Origin: Thermoplasmata archaeon
GTDB taxonomy: Archaea > Thermoplasmatota > Thermoplasmata > Lutacidiplasmatales > UBA184
Direction of reading: 5' to 3'
DNA: 49,064 nt
Assembly (NCBI GenBank): GCA_027314165.1
Contig: DAHVCH010000018.1
Span: 1 to 49,064 of the forward strand
Below, piece by piece: positions 32,600 through 40,873 of the stretch (positions are counted from its first letter, which is position 1; each line of letters begins with the position of its first letter). A program made the position numbers and the translations under genes. Under the pieces are notes generated by a model that was not told the origin of the DNA, searched no databases, and saw nothing but the letters and a program-made list of their open reading frames with translations.

Positions 32600-33220
32600 C
32601 TACCGAGGGCTTGGTCGAGGCGGTGAGGACCGGTCCGAGGTCTGGGCTCCGCCGTGGGAAGGGAGCGTCCAGGGCTTCGGGTGGGGCGCGGTGAGCTCCC
32701 GGTCCAGAAGGCCCTTGAGCTGGGCGAGCCCCCGCACCGTGTTCTCGGCCACGCGCGCCCCGACGGCCGCCTCCAGCCTCCTCCTTGCGCCCCCGAACAA
32801 GCGGCGCGCCGGGAGGAGCTCGAACCGGAAGCTCACCTCGGTGCCGTTCCAGTCCGGACGGCCCAGGACCTCGAAACGGACCCGGGCGTAGGGGCGTCGG
32901 TACCGGTTCTCCAGGTCCTCGGGGTCCTCCGAGGTCTCGTGGAGGAGTCCCCTCAGGGAGAGGCGGCAGGGTTCCTCCACCACCAGCGATCCGGCGAGCA
33001 GGAGCGGCAGCCCATCGAGGACGAGCCGTCCCTCGATCGTCACGAGCTCCCCCTGGACGAAGATCCGGTCGTAGCCTTCCGGTGAGAGGGGGAAGCCCAG
33101 CGCATCGGCCTGGAAGAGCGAGCGCGCGAGAAGGTGGTCGCGAACGATGTCGACCGGCGCCCGAAGGTGTACCCCTCCGGAGAAGACGATCGCCGAGGAT
33201 GCGTCCTGAGCGCCGGTCAT
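32600..33220 (-). CDS. SRPBCC/START-like protein (tentative)
   Basis: 206 residues with GGGGGAGGAG directly before the ATG. The pattern begins VHLRAPVDIVRDHLL, continues with long alternating strands, and ends with a C-terminal amphipathic helix (RRLEAAVGARVAENTVRGLAQLKGLL). This resembles the helix-grip SRPBCC (START/polyketide cyclase) fold, where that helix closes a ligand cavity, but the match is by pattern only. A basic Ser/Pro-rich tail follows. It is 78 nt downstream of the response regulator gene on the same strand. Confidence 0.5.
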   Translation of the reverse strand: MTGAQDASSAIVFSGGVHLRAPVDIVRDHLLARSLFQADALGFPLSPEGYDRIFVQGELVTIEGRLVLDGLPLLLAGSLVVEEPCRLSLRGLLHETSEDPEDLENRYRRPYARVRFEVLGRPDWNGTEVSFRFELLPARRLFGGARRRLEAAVGARVAENTVRGLAQLKGLLDRELTAPHPKPWTLPSHGGAQTSDRSSPPRPSPR

Positions 33221-33298
33221 CTCCTCCCCCTCGCAGGACCACGGCTTCGCCGCACTCCCAAGACCGCCTCCCTACCCCTCGGGACCGTCGGTCAGGAC

Positions 33299-34036
33299 CT
33301 AGGATGCCGCCGGCGGCGGACGCAGGGTCACGGTCACGTGGAAGCGCCCCTCGAACACGTGGACGTCGCCGATCCTCGACCCCTTGGACTGGAAGACCTC
33401 GAAGGTGAACCGGTTGAAGTCGACCGGAGACTCGAAGGCGAGGGTGAGCCCCACCTTTACGACCTCCTTCGGCGCCTTCGCCATCTTCTCCTCGAACTCG
33501 CGCACGACCTGGAGGGCCTCATCGACCCGGGAGACGTTGATGAGGACGGTCCGCACGCGCTCCTGGCGGCGCAGGAGCGCCTCGTAGAGGCGGCGGTTGA
33601 CCTCCTGGGGGTCGAAGGGCTTCTCGATGTAGCCGTGGACCTGGGCCAGGTTCACGGCCCGGAGCACCGCCCCCACGTTGGTGTGGGCGGTGATGAGCAT
33701 CCGGACGGTCTCGGGGTACCGCTCCTTCACGTCCATCAGGAAGGAGATGCCGTTCTCCTCCGGCATGATCTGGTCCGAGAGGACGACGGCGAGGGGGTGT
33801 TTGGCGAGCAGTTCGATCGCGACCTTCGGGTCCGGGGCCACGAGCACGTCGCTCTCGAACTCCTTGGCCTTCGAGAGCGTTCTTTGGAGCAGCGCGAGGA
33901 TGTCCGGGTCGTCGTCGACGACCAGGATCCGGTAACGGCGCCGGTCCAGCGTGGTCGGGCCGGAGGCGGCGCCCTTGGGAGGACCCGCCGGCCGGGGCAT
34001 CGGGAAGGCGCCCGATCGACCACGATCCGCACGCAT
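33299..34036 (-). CDS. Response regulator with receiver domain
   Basis: 245 residues from ATG 34036. After a 30-residue basic, Pro-rich start, the receiver has ILVVDDDPDILALLQ, VVLSDQIMPEENG with the phosphoacceptor Asp, LITAHT and the conserved Lys in YIEKPFDPQEV. Past residue 160 a second region of about 85 residues (VREFEEKMAKAP, VGLTLAFESPVDFNRF, VFEGRFHVTVTL) forms a small alpha/beta output domain that I cannot name; no DNA-binding helix is evident. A TATA-like CCTATATCC lies at 34106-34114. It could take phosphate from the HPt protein at 26723-27100. Confidence 0.8.
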   Translation of the reverse strand: MRADRGRSGAFPMPRPAGPPKGAASGPTTLDRRRYRILVVDDDPDILALLQRTLSKAKEFESDVLVAPDPKVAIELLAKHPLAVVLSDQIMPEENGISFLMDVKERYPETVRMLITAHTNVGAVLRAVNLAQVHGYIEKPFDPQEVNRRLYEALLRRQERVRTVLINVSRVDEALQVVREFEEKMAKAPKEVVKVGLTLAFESPVDFNRFTFEVFQSKGSRIGDVHVFEGRFHVTVTLRPPPAAS

Positions 34037-34105
34037 GCTTCCACTCGCTCCCCGCGAGCCAGCCAGCGCCGGCGGGGACGCATCTTCGGCAGCGGACAGG
34101 TTGGA

Positions 34106-34114
34106 TATAGGCGC
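34106..34114 (-). promoter_or_regulatory. TATA box upstream of the response regulator
   Basis: CCTATATCC on the minus strand in the 178-bp gap after the aminotransferase gene, about 70 nt before the ATG at 34036. It suggests separate transcription of the response regulator with a leader of about 45 nt. Confidence 0.45.
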
Positions 34115-34214
34115 TTCGTCCGTTCCGATGCCACCCTGGCCCAGGCCACCGGTCGGGCAGGCCCGCGGTCCGCCCATCGCGTGCGAGCGCGGGAGCACGG
34201 TCCCGGTCGCCCGC

Positions 34215-35228
34215 TCACACGGAGGAACGTGCGGCGCGGCGGGCCCGCGAGGAGGAGCGTTCGAACCGCCTGCGAAGGGACAGGTAGGCCTCGAGGTCCT
34301 TGGGGAACGAACGCTGGGTGAGACACACGCGGACCCCGGAGGGGTCGCGGAAGTAGTGGCCAGGGCAGACGAGGACCCCCTTCCGAACACCGGTCTGCGC
34401 GAGCTTGAGCGAGCTCCCGGGAGCGATCCCCCGGTCGAACCAGACGGGCGCCCGTGAGACGAACTCGGGGTCCACCCGCTCGCGAAGGACCTCGAGGTTG
34501 CGCAGGTAGAGCCGCCGAGATTCCCCGACGACCCTCTCTCGCGCCCTCAGAAGGTCCTGGGCCACGCCCACCGAGGCGAGGGAGGGGCGGTCCACCCAGA
34601 GGTCCGCGGCGTCGGCGAACGACGCGGCCTCCTCCGGCGGAGCGACGGCGAACCCGATGCGGATGTCGTCGGTCCCGTAGACCTTGGTGAACGTCCCCGT
34701 GGTCCAGAGATGCGCCCTCCCTCGACGGGCGAGCGAACGGGCGGGAGTGAACTCTCGGAACGTCTCGTCGACCAACACCGCCTTCGACCCCTCCGTCGCA
34801 CGGAGGAGTTCCTCCTCGGTACGCAGGTACCCTTCGGGGTTGTTCGGGTTCGAGAGGATCGCGAGGTCCTTTCCCGAGAGCCCCTCCGAGACCCGAAGAC
34901 CGAGCCCCGTCGCGGCGTCCCAGAGCGGAGGGTACTCCGGCCGGACGAGCCCCGCGGTGAGCGCCCGGCCCGAGCGCGCGCGAAGGCGGTCGCGCAGGTG
35001 GAGCAGGACCAGGGTGTTCGCCGTGGTGGCGCCGGTGGTGAGGACGATCCGGTCCTTGGCGACCCCCAGCACCTCCCCGAGCTGCGCCCGAAGCTCGGCA
35101 GGGCGGCCTGGTCGGAGCTTTCGGAGGATGGGTTGCGCCGAGCGGAGCTGCCCCTTCATCCCGCTCTCGGCGAGGTCGTGGGGCATCCCCGGATGCGAAA
35201 GGATCCAGTCCGCGAGCGGAAAGGCCAT
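34215..35228 (-). CDS. PLP-dependent aminotransferase, class I/II
   Basis: Fold-type I aminotransferase of 337 residues, short for the class. LTTGATTANTLVLLHL binds the phosphate, SNPNNPEGYL is the Asn loop, VLVDETFREFTP holds the cofactor-ring Asp, and GTFTKVYGTDDIRIGFAVA supplies the Schiff-base Lys in TFTK and the downstream Arg. The substrate is not clear from sequence. It lies 95 nt downstream of the coiled-coil AAA+ gene on the same strand, but a functional link is not evident. Confidence 0.85.
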   Translation of the reverse strand: MAFPLADWILSHPGMPHDLAESGMKGQLRSAQPILRKLRPGRPAELRAQLGEVLGVAKDRIVLTTGATTANTLVLLHLRDRLRARSGRALTAGLVRPEYPPLWDAATGLGLRVSEGLSGKDLAILSNPNNPEGYLRTEEELLRATEGSKAVLVDETFREFTPARSLARRGRAHLWTTGTFTKVYGTDDIRIGFAVAPPEEAASFADAADLWVDRPSLASVGVAQDLLRARERVVGESRRLYLRNLEVLRERVDPEFVSRAPVWFDRGIAPGSSLKLAQTGVRKGVLVCPGHYFRDPSGVRVCLTQRSFPKDLEAYLSLRRRFERSSSRARRAARSSV

Positions 35229-35323
35229 GTGGACCTCACACCGCCGTTCGGGAAGAACCGTTCGGGGTGCGATGGCGCACCAGGAAGGCTCGGCGGGGCG
35301 CGGCTAGGGGGACGGCAGCGGCC

Positions 35324-37159
35324 TCACCGGGCGTTCGGCGCAGGGCGCGTGCCGGAGCCGCCAGGGCCGCCTTCCGAGGACCCCGAGCCCGCCTGGCCTC
35401 CGAGCCCACGCTCGAGCTCCGCCATCTCCCTCGAGGTCATCCGGTGGAGCAACGCGAGGTCGGCGGCTTCCATGACGTCCGCGCTCTCGACCTGCGTGCG
35501 CCCCTCGAAGGCCGCGTTGGTCCGTGCGAGCTGCTCCATGAGAACGTCCAGGTTCGCGCTCTGGTGGTCGAGGAGCGTCATCCGGGCGATGAGGGTCATG
35601 ACCTTCGTCGGGAGGTTCACCCCGTGCATCCGGTCGCGCGCCTTCACGAGGTTCGTGCGGATCTCTTCCTCCTCGCGACCGTACTGCTGGCGGAAGGTCT
35701 CGGGGTTCTTGCGGAACTCCAGGTTCCTTCGGATGACCTCCAGGCGCTCCTCCACCGTCGACGGGCTCGAGACCTCGACGTGCAGGGTCATGCCCGAGAG
35801 CAGGTGGTAGGCCTCCTCGTCCTCGTCCTTGAGCCCTCCCAGCACCGCCGGGGGGAGGGCGTGGGAGGACTGGGCGGCCCCCTGCTTCACCCCGGGCCGC
35901 GGGAGGGACAGGGCGGCCGTCTGGAGGACGGTGTCGACCAGGTAGGCTCCGGTCTCCTTGCCGAAGTGGATCCGGCCGGTGAGGAAGCGCTCCTCGTCGT
36001 TCCACTTCCGGTAGGTGTCCGCGGGGATCTTGAGCTTCTCGTGGACCGGCTCCAGGACCTGGGCGAAGGCGAGGAGCAGGTTGAACTTCGCGTTGCCCTC
36101 CGGGCCCCAGAGGACGACCCCGCCGAGCGAGGGGTCGATCGCGGTCAGCAGCAGGGCGCGCTTCGCCTTGTCCTGCCCGACGACGGCCGAGAACGGGAAC
36201 ATCGGGCCCTTGAGCCGCCGGGCGAGCTGGGCGTAGCGCCCGCGACGGAAGATCCGCGTCTGGAAGTCCGTCTCGATCCGCTTGCGCTCGTGCTCCAGGT
36301 CGACCGTGAACTTCTCCTTGAGCCGGGTCTCGGCCTCGGTCAGGTGCGACTTGGACTCCTGGGAGAGCCGCGCCTCGGTCGCCTCCGACTTGCGGGCGAG
36401 CTCCGTCTCCAGGCGGGAGCGTTCGATGGTGAGCTGCTGCGCGCCCTTCTTCTCAGCCTCGGCCTCGAGCTCGGTGAGCCTCTGGCGCTGCTTCTCCTCC
36501 AGGCGCGACTGCATCTCGGCCTCACGCTGCCGGAGCTCGACCTCCAGGTTGCGCCGGAGCTCCGCCTCCCGGGCCTTGACGGCCTCGGCAAGCTGCTCCT
36601 TCAGCTCCTCCTCGCGCTTCCGGGTCTTCGCCTGGTGGGTCTCCTCCAGGTCCCGGCGGTCGCGGGCGAGCTCCCGGTCGGACGCGCGCCGGGCCTCGTC
36701 CTCGAAGGCCTTCTTGTCCAGCCCGAGCTGCGTCTTCAGGTCCTGCTCGCGCTTCTCGTAGGCCTGGAGGAGCTGGGTCTTCAGCGCGTCGTTGCGCTTC
36801 TCCAGCTCGTCCCGGAACTTCTGGGTGAGCTCGGTCTCCTGGCGGCTGATGGCCTCCTGGACCCGTCGGTCGGTCTCCACGGAGGCGTCGGCACGGGCGC
36901 GAGCGACGGCCTGCTCGACCTCCCGGTGGCTCTTCTCCTCGGCCTGGGCGGAGCGGCGCTCCCACTCGAGGTCGCGGTCCCTCTGGGCTTTGGCGACGAC
37001 CTCGGCCGTGTGCCGCTGGTGAGCCTCCTCGGAGGCGTGGAGCTCGCGGGCCTTCTGCTCGTCGAGCTCCTTGCGGGCCTTCGCGACACCTTCGGCGATC
37101 TTCTTCTGAATGAACGCCAGCTCGGCGTCCAGCTCGTTGGGGTTCTCCGCCGGGGGCAC
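35324..37159 (-). CDS. Coiled-coil protein fused to degenerate ChlI-like AAA+ domain
   Basis: 611 residues. Residues about 10-300 are one long charged heptad coiled coil rich in Glu, Lys, Arg and Ala. From 318 a Mg-chelatase-I-like AAA+ domain starts with GPMFPFSAVVGQDKAKRALL, matching the neighbouring gene's FPFSAVLGQERMKLALL. Walker A is degraded to GPEGNAKF (Phe replaces Ser/Thr at 359) and neither Walker B DE nor sensor-1 Asn is found. The C-terminal helical lid is retained (ERLEVIRRNLEF, AFEGRTQVESADV, ALLHRM) and aligns with the neighbour. It is probably an inactive subunit of a mixed AAA+ ring, as ChlD is to ChlI, but lacks a VWA domain. It follows the active paralogue by 32 nt. Confidence 0.8.
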   Translation of the reverse strand: MPPAENPNELDAELAFIQKKIAEGVAKARKELDEQKARELHASEEAHQRHTAEVVAKAQRDRDLEWERRSAQAEEKSHREVEQAVARARADASVETDRRVQEAISRQETELTQKFRDELEKRNDALKTQLLQAYEKREQDLKTQLGLDKKAFEDEARRASDRELARDRRDLEETHQAKTRKREEELKEQLAEAVKAREAELRRNLEVELRQREAEMQSRLEEKQRQRLTELEAEAEKKGAQQLTIERSRLETELARKSEATEARLSQESKSHLTEAETRLKEKFTVDLEHERKRIETDFQTRIFRRGRYAQLARRLKGPMFPFSAVVGQDKAKRALLLTAIDPSLGGVVLWGPEGNAKFNLLLAFAQVLEPVHEKLKIPADTYRKWNDEERFLTGRIHFGKETGAYLVDTVLQTAALSLPRPGVKQGAAQSSHALPPAVLGGLKDEDEEAYHLLSGMTLHVEVSSPSTVEERLEVIRRNLEFRKNPETFRQQYGREEEEIRTNLVKARDRMHGVNLPTKVMTLIARMTLLDHQSANLDVLMEQLARTNAAFEGRTQVESADVMEAADLALLHRMTSREMAELERGLGGQAGSGSSEGGPGGSGTRPAPNAR

Positions 37160-37191
37160 GCTTCCGCCTTCCGTTTGGTCCGGTCCCAGCG

Positions 37192-39210
37192 CTAGAGGTT
37201 CTCCTCGATGACGCGCCGGAGCCTTTCCGGACTGAACTCGGCCTGCTCAAAGGGTTTGCGCCGCATCCTGTGCGGGAGGGCCATCTCGGCGATCCGCCCG
37301 ATGTCGTCCGCGGACACCTGTGTCCGCCCCTCCAGCGCGCAGAGCGATCGCGAGCCGCGCTCGATCATGATGTCCGCCCGGTGTCCGTCCACCCCGAACG
37401 CCGTAGTGACCTTCGGGATCGCGGCGAAGAGCTTCGGAGCCATCTCGACCTTGGGCAGGAGCTCACGGCTCCGCTTGATCTTCTCCCGGATCTGCCCCTG
37501 CAGCGGCTCGAACCGGGAGCGGAACTCCCCGGGCTCGCGCTCGAAGTCCTGCCGTCGCTTCACGATCTCGATGCGGGTGTTCAGATCCTCGATCCCGCTG
37601 ATCGAGACCTGGAGCGCAATGCGGTCCAGGAGCTGGGGCCGCAGGCTCCCCTCCTCAGGGTTCATCGTCCCCACCATCACGAACCGGGCAGGGTAGGAGA
37701 CGGAGATCCCTTCCCGCTCGACGGTCACCCGGCCCATGGCCGCGGAGTCGAGCAGGACGTCCACGACGTAGTCGTCGAGCAGGTTGATCTCATCGACGTA
37801 GAGGATGCCCCGGTTCGCCTCGGCGAGCACCCCGTGCTCGAAGGCCACCTCCCCGTCGGTGAGCATCCGGCTCACGTCGAGGGTCCCGACCACACGGTCC
37901 TCCGTCGCGTTCAGGGGCAGGTCGACCACTTTGAGCGGGCGTGAGTGGCTCGGGATCGCGTCGGGGGTCCGCCCCTCGTACTTCTCCGTGCACTCCCAGC
38001 ACCAGTCCTGAGGGCGCGCCGGGTCGCAGGAGAAGCGGCACCCCTCGACGACCCGGATCTCGGGGGTGATCTCCGTCAGGCCCCGGACGGTGACGGACTT
38101 CGCCGTCCCCTTCTGGCCGCTGATGAGGACCCCCCCCACGAGCGGGTCGACGATGTTGCAGAGGAGGGCGAGCTTCATCCTCTCCTGGCCGAGGACCGCG
38201 GAGAACGGGAAGAGCGCCGAGCCCTTCCTCCCCTTGGCGCCGGAGAGCTTCGAACGAGCCTCCTCGCGCTTGGCCTTCCGCTCCGCGTCGGCGGAGGCCG
38301 CGGCGGTGGCCTGGGCCTGGACCTGGGCCGGAGAGACCTCCGCCTGCTTCAGGACCGCCTCGACCTGGACCCTGTTCTCGATCCGGCTCTCGACCTCCAC
38401 CTCGGTCACGCCGGCGCCGCCCTCCAGCGTGGCCTTGAGCTGCCCCACCTGTACTCCCGCCATGCCGCTCGCGCCCGCGAGCGCGATGGCCTCCGTCCGG
38501 GTCTTCGCCCCCTCGATGAGGAGCGCCCCGCAGCTCGAGCAGGAGATCGCGTTGGGCTCGACGGGCGCATCGCACTGGGCGCACCGCATGGTGCCGACCT
38601 CGAGCTCCGCACCGCAGGCGGGGCAGGCGGGGGCGTTGTACGGCACCGGGGTGGAGCAGGTGGGGCAGAGCGCCTCGGGGTTGGTCAGAGGCTCGTTGCA
38701 GTGGGGGCAGAAGAGGGCCTCGGCGGGGACGAGAGCCCCGCAGTGGCCGCACTTGCAGCTGTCCGGATCGAACGCGGCGCCGCACCGTTCGCACCGCGGC
38801 GCGTAGACGCTCGTGACGGCTCCGCAGGCGGGGCAGAGGGATTCGTCCCCCACGAAGCGCTCCTCGCCGAGCACCTCGCCGACGAGGGCCTCCGTGTCGG
38901 GGTGGGACATCTGTGCAGCCCCTTGGCCCAGGCCCTCGGGGGGGGCCGAATCCGCGAGCAGGTCCTCCAGCTGGGCGGCGAGCTCGTTGACCGAGTCGGC
39001 GGTCTGGGGCGATCCGCCGTCGGGGGTTTCAGGAATATCGGGGACCTGGAACTCTGCGTCCAGGTCGTTGGGCGGGTCGGTCTCCGGCTCGGGCTCCGGT
39101 TCGGGGGCCACTTGCGGGGGAGGGTTACCACCCTTCGCGGAACCGGGCCGGCGGGCCGGTTCACCGGAGGGAGGAGGGACAACCATGGGGCGCACCCCAA
39201 CAAGGCGCAT
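37192..39210 (-). CDS. Zinc-ribbon ChlI/MoxR-like AAA+ ATPase
   Basis: 672 residues. An acidic Pro-rich N-terminus precedes eight Cys-x2-Cys pairs between about 126 and 229, enough for four zinc ribbons, then a Gln/Ala/Glu-rich helical linker (255-325). The Mg-chelatase-I-like AAA+ domain has Walker A GQKGTAKS (365-372), a four-Cys insert GCRFSCDP...CWEC (390-407), Walker B ILYVDEINLL (Asp473, Glu474), sensor 1 GTMNPEEG (Asn517) and RPQLLDRI as the arginine-finger region. All catalytic features are intact. No magnesium chelatase large subunit, cobaltochelatase or VWA gene is nearby. The start could instead be the ATG at 39186. Operon with the degenerate paralogue downstream. Confidence 0.85.
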   Translation of the reverse strand: MRLVGVRPMVVPPPSGEPARRPGSAKGGNPPPQVAPEPEPEPETDPPNDLDAEFQVPDIPETPDGGSPQTADSVNELAAQLEDLLADSAPPEGLGQGAAQMSHPDTEALVGEVLGEERFVGDESLCPACGAVTSVYAPRCERCGAAFDPDSCKCGHCGALVPAEALFCPHCNEPLTNPEALCPTCSTPVPYNAPACPACGAELEVGTMRCAQCDAPVEPNAISCSSCGALLIEGAKTRTEAIALAGASGMAGVQVGQLKATLEGGAGVTEVEVESRIENRVQVEAVLKQAEVSPAQVQAQATAAASADAERKAKREEARSKLSGAKGRKGSALFPFSAVLGQERMKLALLCNIVDPLVGGVLISGQKGTAKSVTVRGLTEITPEIRVVEGCRFSCDPARPQDWCWECTEKYEGRTPDAIPSHSRPLKVVDLPLNATEDRVVGTLDVSRMLTDGEVAFEHGVLAEANRGILYVDEINLLDDYVVDVLLDSAAMGRVTVEREGISVSYPARFVMVGTMNPEEGSLRPQLLDRIALQVSISGIEDLNTRIEIVKRRQDFEREPGEFRSRFEPLQGQIREKIKRSRELLPKVEMAPKLFAAIPKVTTAFGVDGHRADIMIERGSRSLCALEGRTQVSADDIGRIAEMALPHRMRRKPFEQAEFSPERLRRVIEENL

Positions 39211-39380
39211 CCGCCCGTATCAACGTTTTGAACGCCCCGTCGAAGGGGAGTGTCGAGGGCCGATTTCCCCGGGGAGGATGGCGGAGGGGAGGGGCCGGGC
39301 CGGTGCGCGCCGGTGCGCGATCCTGGGAGCCAGGAGGCCCGTTCCGGCCGCCGGGAATACGTGGGCGCGCCCCCGCCAAC

Positions 39381-39408
39381 GCTTAAGTGGTCTTCCACGG
39401 TTATTGTG
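39381..39408 (+). promoter_or_regulatory. Promoter region of the PRC-barrel gene
   Basis: GCTTAAGTGG (39381-39390) and GGTTATTGTG (39399-39408) are the A/T-rich elements before the ATG at 39441. The second gives a leader of about 13 nt, the first one of about 30 nt that includes GGGGGA. On the opposite strand, TTCAAAAC near 39230 may serve the AAA+ operon. Confidence 0.35.
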
Positions 39409-39440
39409 CGTGCGGGCCCGTCTGGGGGACGCCGCAGGTC

Positions 39441-40733
39441 ATGGGGGTCCTAGAGGGCATCAAGGGGTCGTTCTGGCCCTCCGGGAAGCGGGCGCTCGGT
39501 AGTCCGCTGTATTTGGAAGAGGATGGCCCGATCCTCGGGGTCATCGACGACATCTTCCTGGACAAGAAATCCGGCCAACCGGTCGCCTATCGCGTGCTCG
39601 CGAGCGGGCAGTACCTGGAGGTCCCCGCCGAGGCGGTCACAGAGACCCCGGGCGGGTACACTTACCGTTCCCCCTGGTTCGCCGAGGCGGACGCGCTGGT
39701 CCGCAAGCTCGAGAGCCAGGAGCTGCTGATGCCGGAGCTCCTGTTCTCCTCCGTCGCCACGGGGGATGCGGACCGGAGGCTCCTGGAGAGCGCCATCGAG
39801 CGCTCCCCCGCGCTCAAGAAGATGGTCTCCCAGGCCCAGGAGCTGTACCTCGGTCTCACTCCGCGCATCGAAGCTCTGGACAAGGAGAAGTACAAGGTCG
39901 TGGGCGAGGTGACCGAGCTCGCGGAGGGGCTCATGACCGGCCGCCTCCCGAAGGACGTCCACCGGGAGCGGTTCGTCGCGCTCAAGCGGCGCCTGCAGGT
40001 CTTGGACGCGTCGGTGCACCGGGCCGAGTCGCTTCGGCGCCGGCTCGAGGCTATCCCGTTCGTTGCGCTTGCCAAGAAGCCCGAGGTCGCGAGGGCCCTC
40101 TCGTCGTCCCCTGCCGGGGCGGACGCGGGGGCCCACCCCGCGTTCCGTGCGGTCTCCACCGCCGCGCCAGGGGTCCCGCGCCCTCCCCCCGGATCGGGCG
40201 AGGAATGGAAGCGGATCCGGAAGTTCCGCGTGCTGAAGGCCGAGACGACGCTCCGGCAACGGGAGGAGTCGCTCCATCGCATGGAGGATGAGCTCCAGAA
40301 GAACGGGGGCCTCTCCTCCGAGATGGTCCAGACGCTCACCCAGAACTACGACAAGCTCGCCCAGGCCATCGCGAAGGGCGGCCCGGACGGCCTGAAGAAG
40401 GAGCTGGAGCGCATCATCGCCCAGCGGCAGCAGGAGGCGCCCAAGACCGAGGCGAAGGCCCTGGGAGCGGCCCTCCAAGCCCCATCCGCCTCGACGCTCG
40501 GAGCCCGCACGCCGGGGAAGACCTGCCCGCTCTGCGCCGAGCCGCTCACCGGGAGGGAGACCACCTGCCCAGGTTGCCAGGCCGACCTCCAGACCCTCGA
40601 GTCCGCGAAGGACGGCACCACCGGGCCCAACGGGGCGGAGAAGTTCTTCCGCGGGGGCGGTGCGACGAAGCTCGGGGTGGTCCTGCTCCTGCTCTCCGGC
40701 GCCACCTTCCTGTCCTGGTTCCTCCTCCGCTGA
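39441..40733 (+). CDS. PRC-barrel, coiled-coil, zinc-ribbon, tail-anchored membrane protein
   Basis: 430 residues from ATG 39441. Residues about 15-80 form a PRC-barrel (ALGSPLYLEEDGPILGVID, DKKSGQPVAYRVL), a domain seen in photosynthetic reaction centre H, RimM and archaeal adaptor proteins. A long helical section with coiled-coil character follows (100-340), then a zinc ribbon with CPLC and CPGC (362-379) and a single C-terminal helix (about 411-428) ending in Arg, so the protein should be tail-anchored with its bulk in the cytoplasm. It diverges from the AAA+ pair across 230 bp and could be their membrane receptor; that is inference. Confidence 0.75.
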   Translation: MGVLEGIKGSFWPSGKRALGSPLYLEEDGPILGVIDDIFLDKKSGQPVAYRVLASGQYLEVPAEAVTETPGGYTYRSPWFAEADALVRKLESQELLMPELLFSSVATGDADRRLLESAIERSPALKKMVSQAQELYLGLTPRIEALDKEKYKVVGEVTELAEGLMTGRLPKDVHRERFVALKRRLQVLDASVHRAESLRRRLEAIPFVALAKKPEVARALSSSPAGADAGAHPAFRAVSTAAPGVPRPPPGSGEEWKRIRKFRVLKAETTLRQREESLHRMEDELQKNGGLSSEMVQTLTQNYDKLAQAIAKGGPDGLKKELERIIAQRQQEAPKTEAKALGAALQAPSASTLGARTPGKTCPLCAEPLTGRETTCPGCQADLQTLESAKDGTTGPNGAEKFFRGGGATKLGVVLLLLSGATFLSWFLLR

Positions 40734-40873
40734 GACCGCGGAGCCTGTCGGCGGCGCCACGACCCGTTCGATCCCGTTGCTCTCGACCAGGGTCCCGAGC
40801 GCGGAGCCCGGGCACCCTCCGCCGCTCGGGGGTGAGGCCGACCCGATCCGACCGACGGGGCAGGGATTTCTCG

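Noticed and set aside
35267-37195. A 642-residue Leu-rich plus-strand frame opposite the coiled-coil gene
   Set aside because: It is the complement of Glu/Lys/Gln codons (giving Leu/Phe/Leu), which explains the Leu-rich sequence. The minus strand has clear AAA+ homology.
37945-39231. A 428-residue plus-strand frame opposite the zinc-ribbon AAA+ gene
   Set aside because: Low-complexity Arg/Gly/Leu sequence with no motifs; the opposite strand is strongly supported.
40734-40873. Possible tRNA-like segment in the convergent gap
   Set aside because: GATCGAA-like T-loop text is present, but no cloverleaf with matching acceptor and anticodon stems could be built. I see nothing convincing in this gap.
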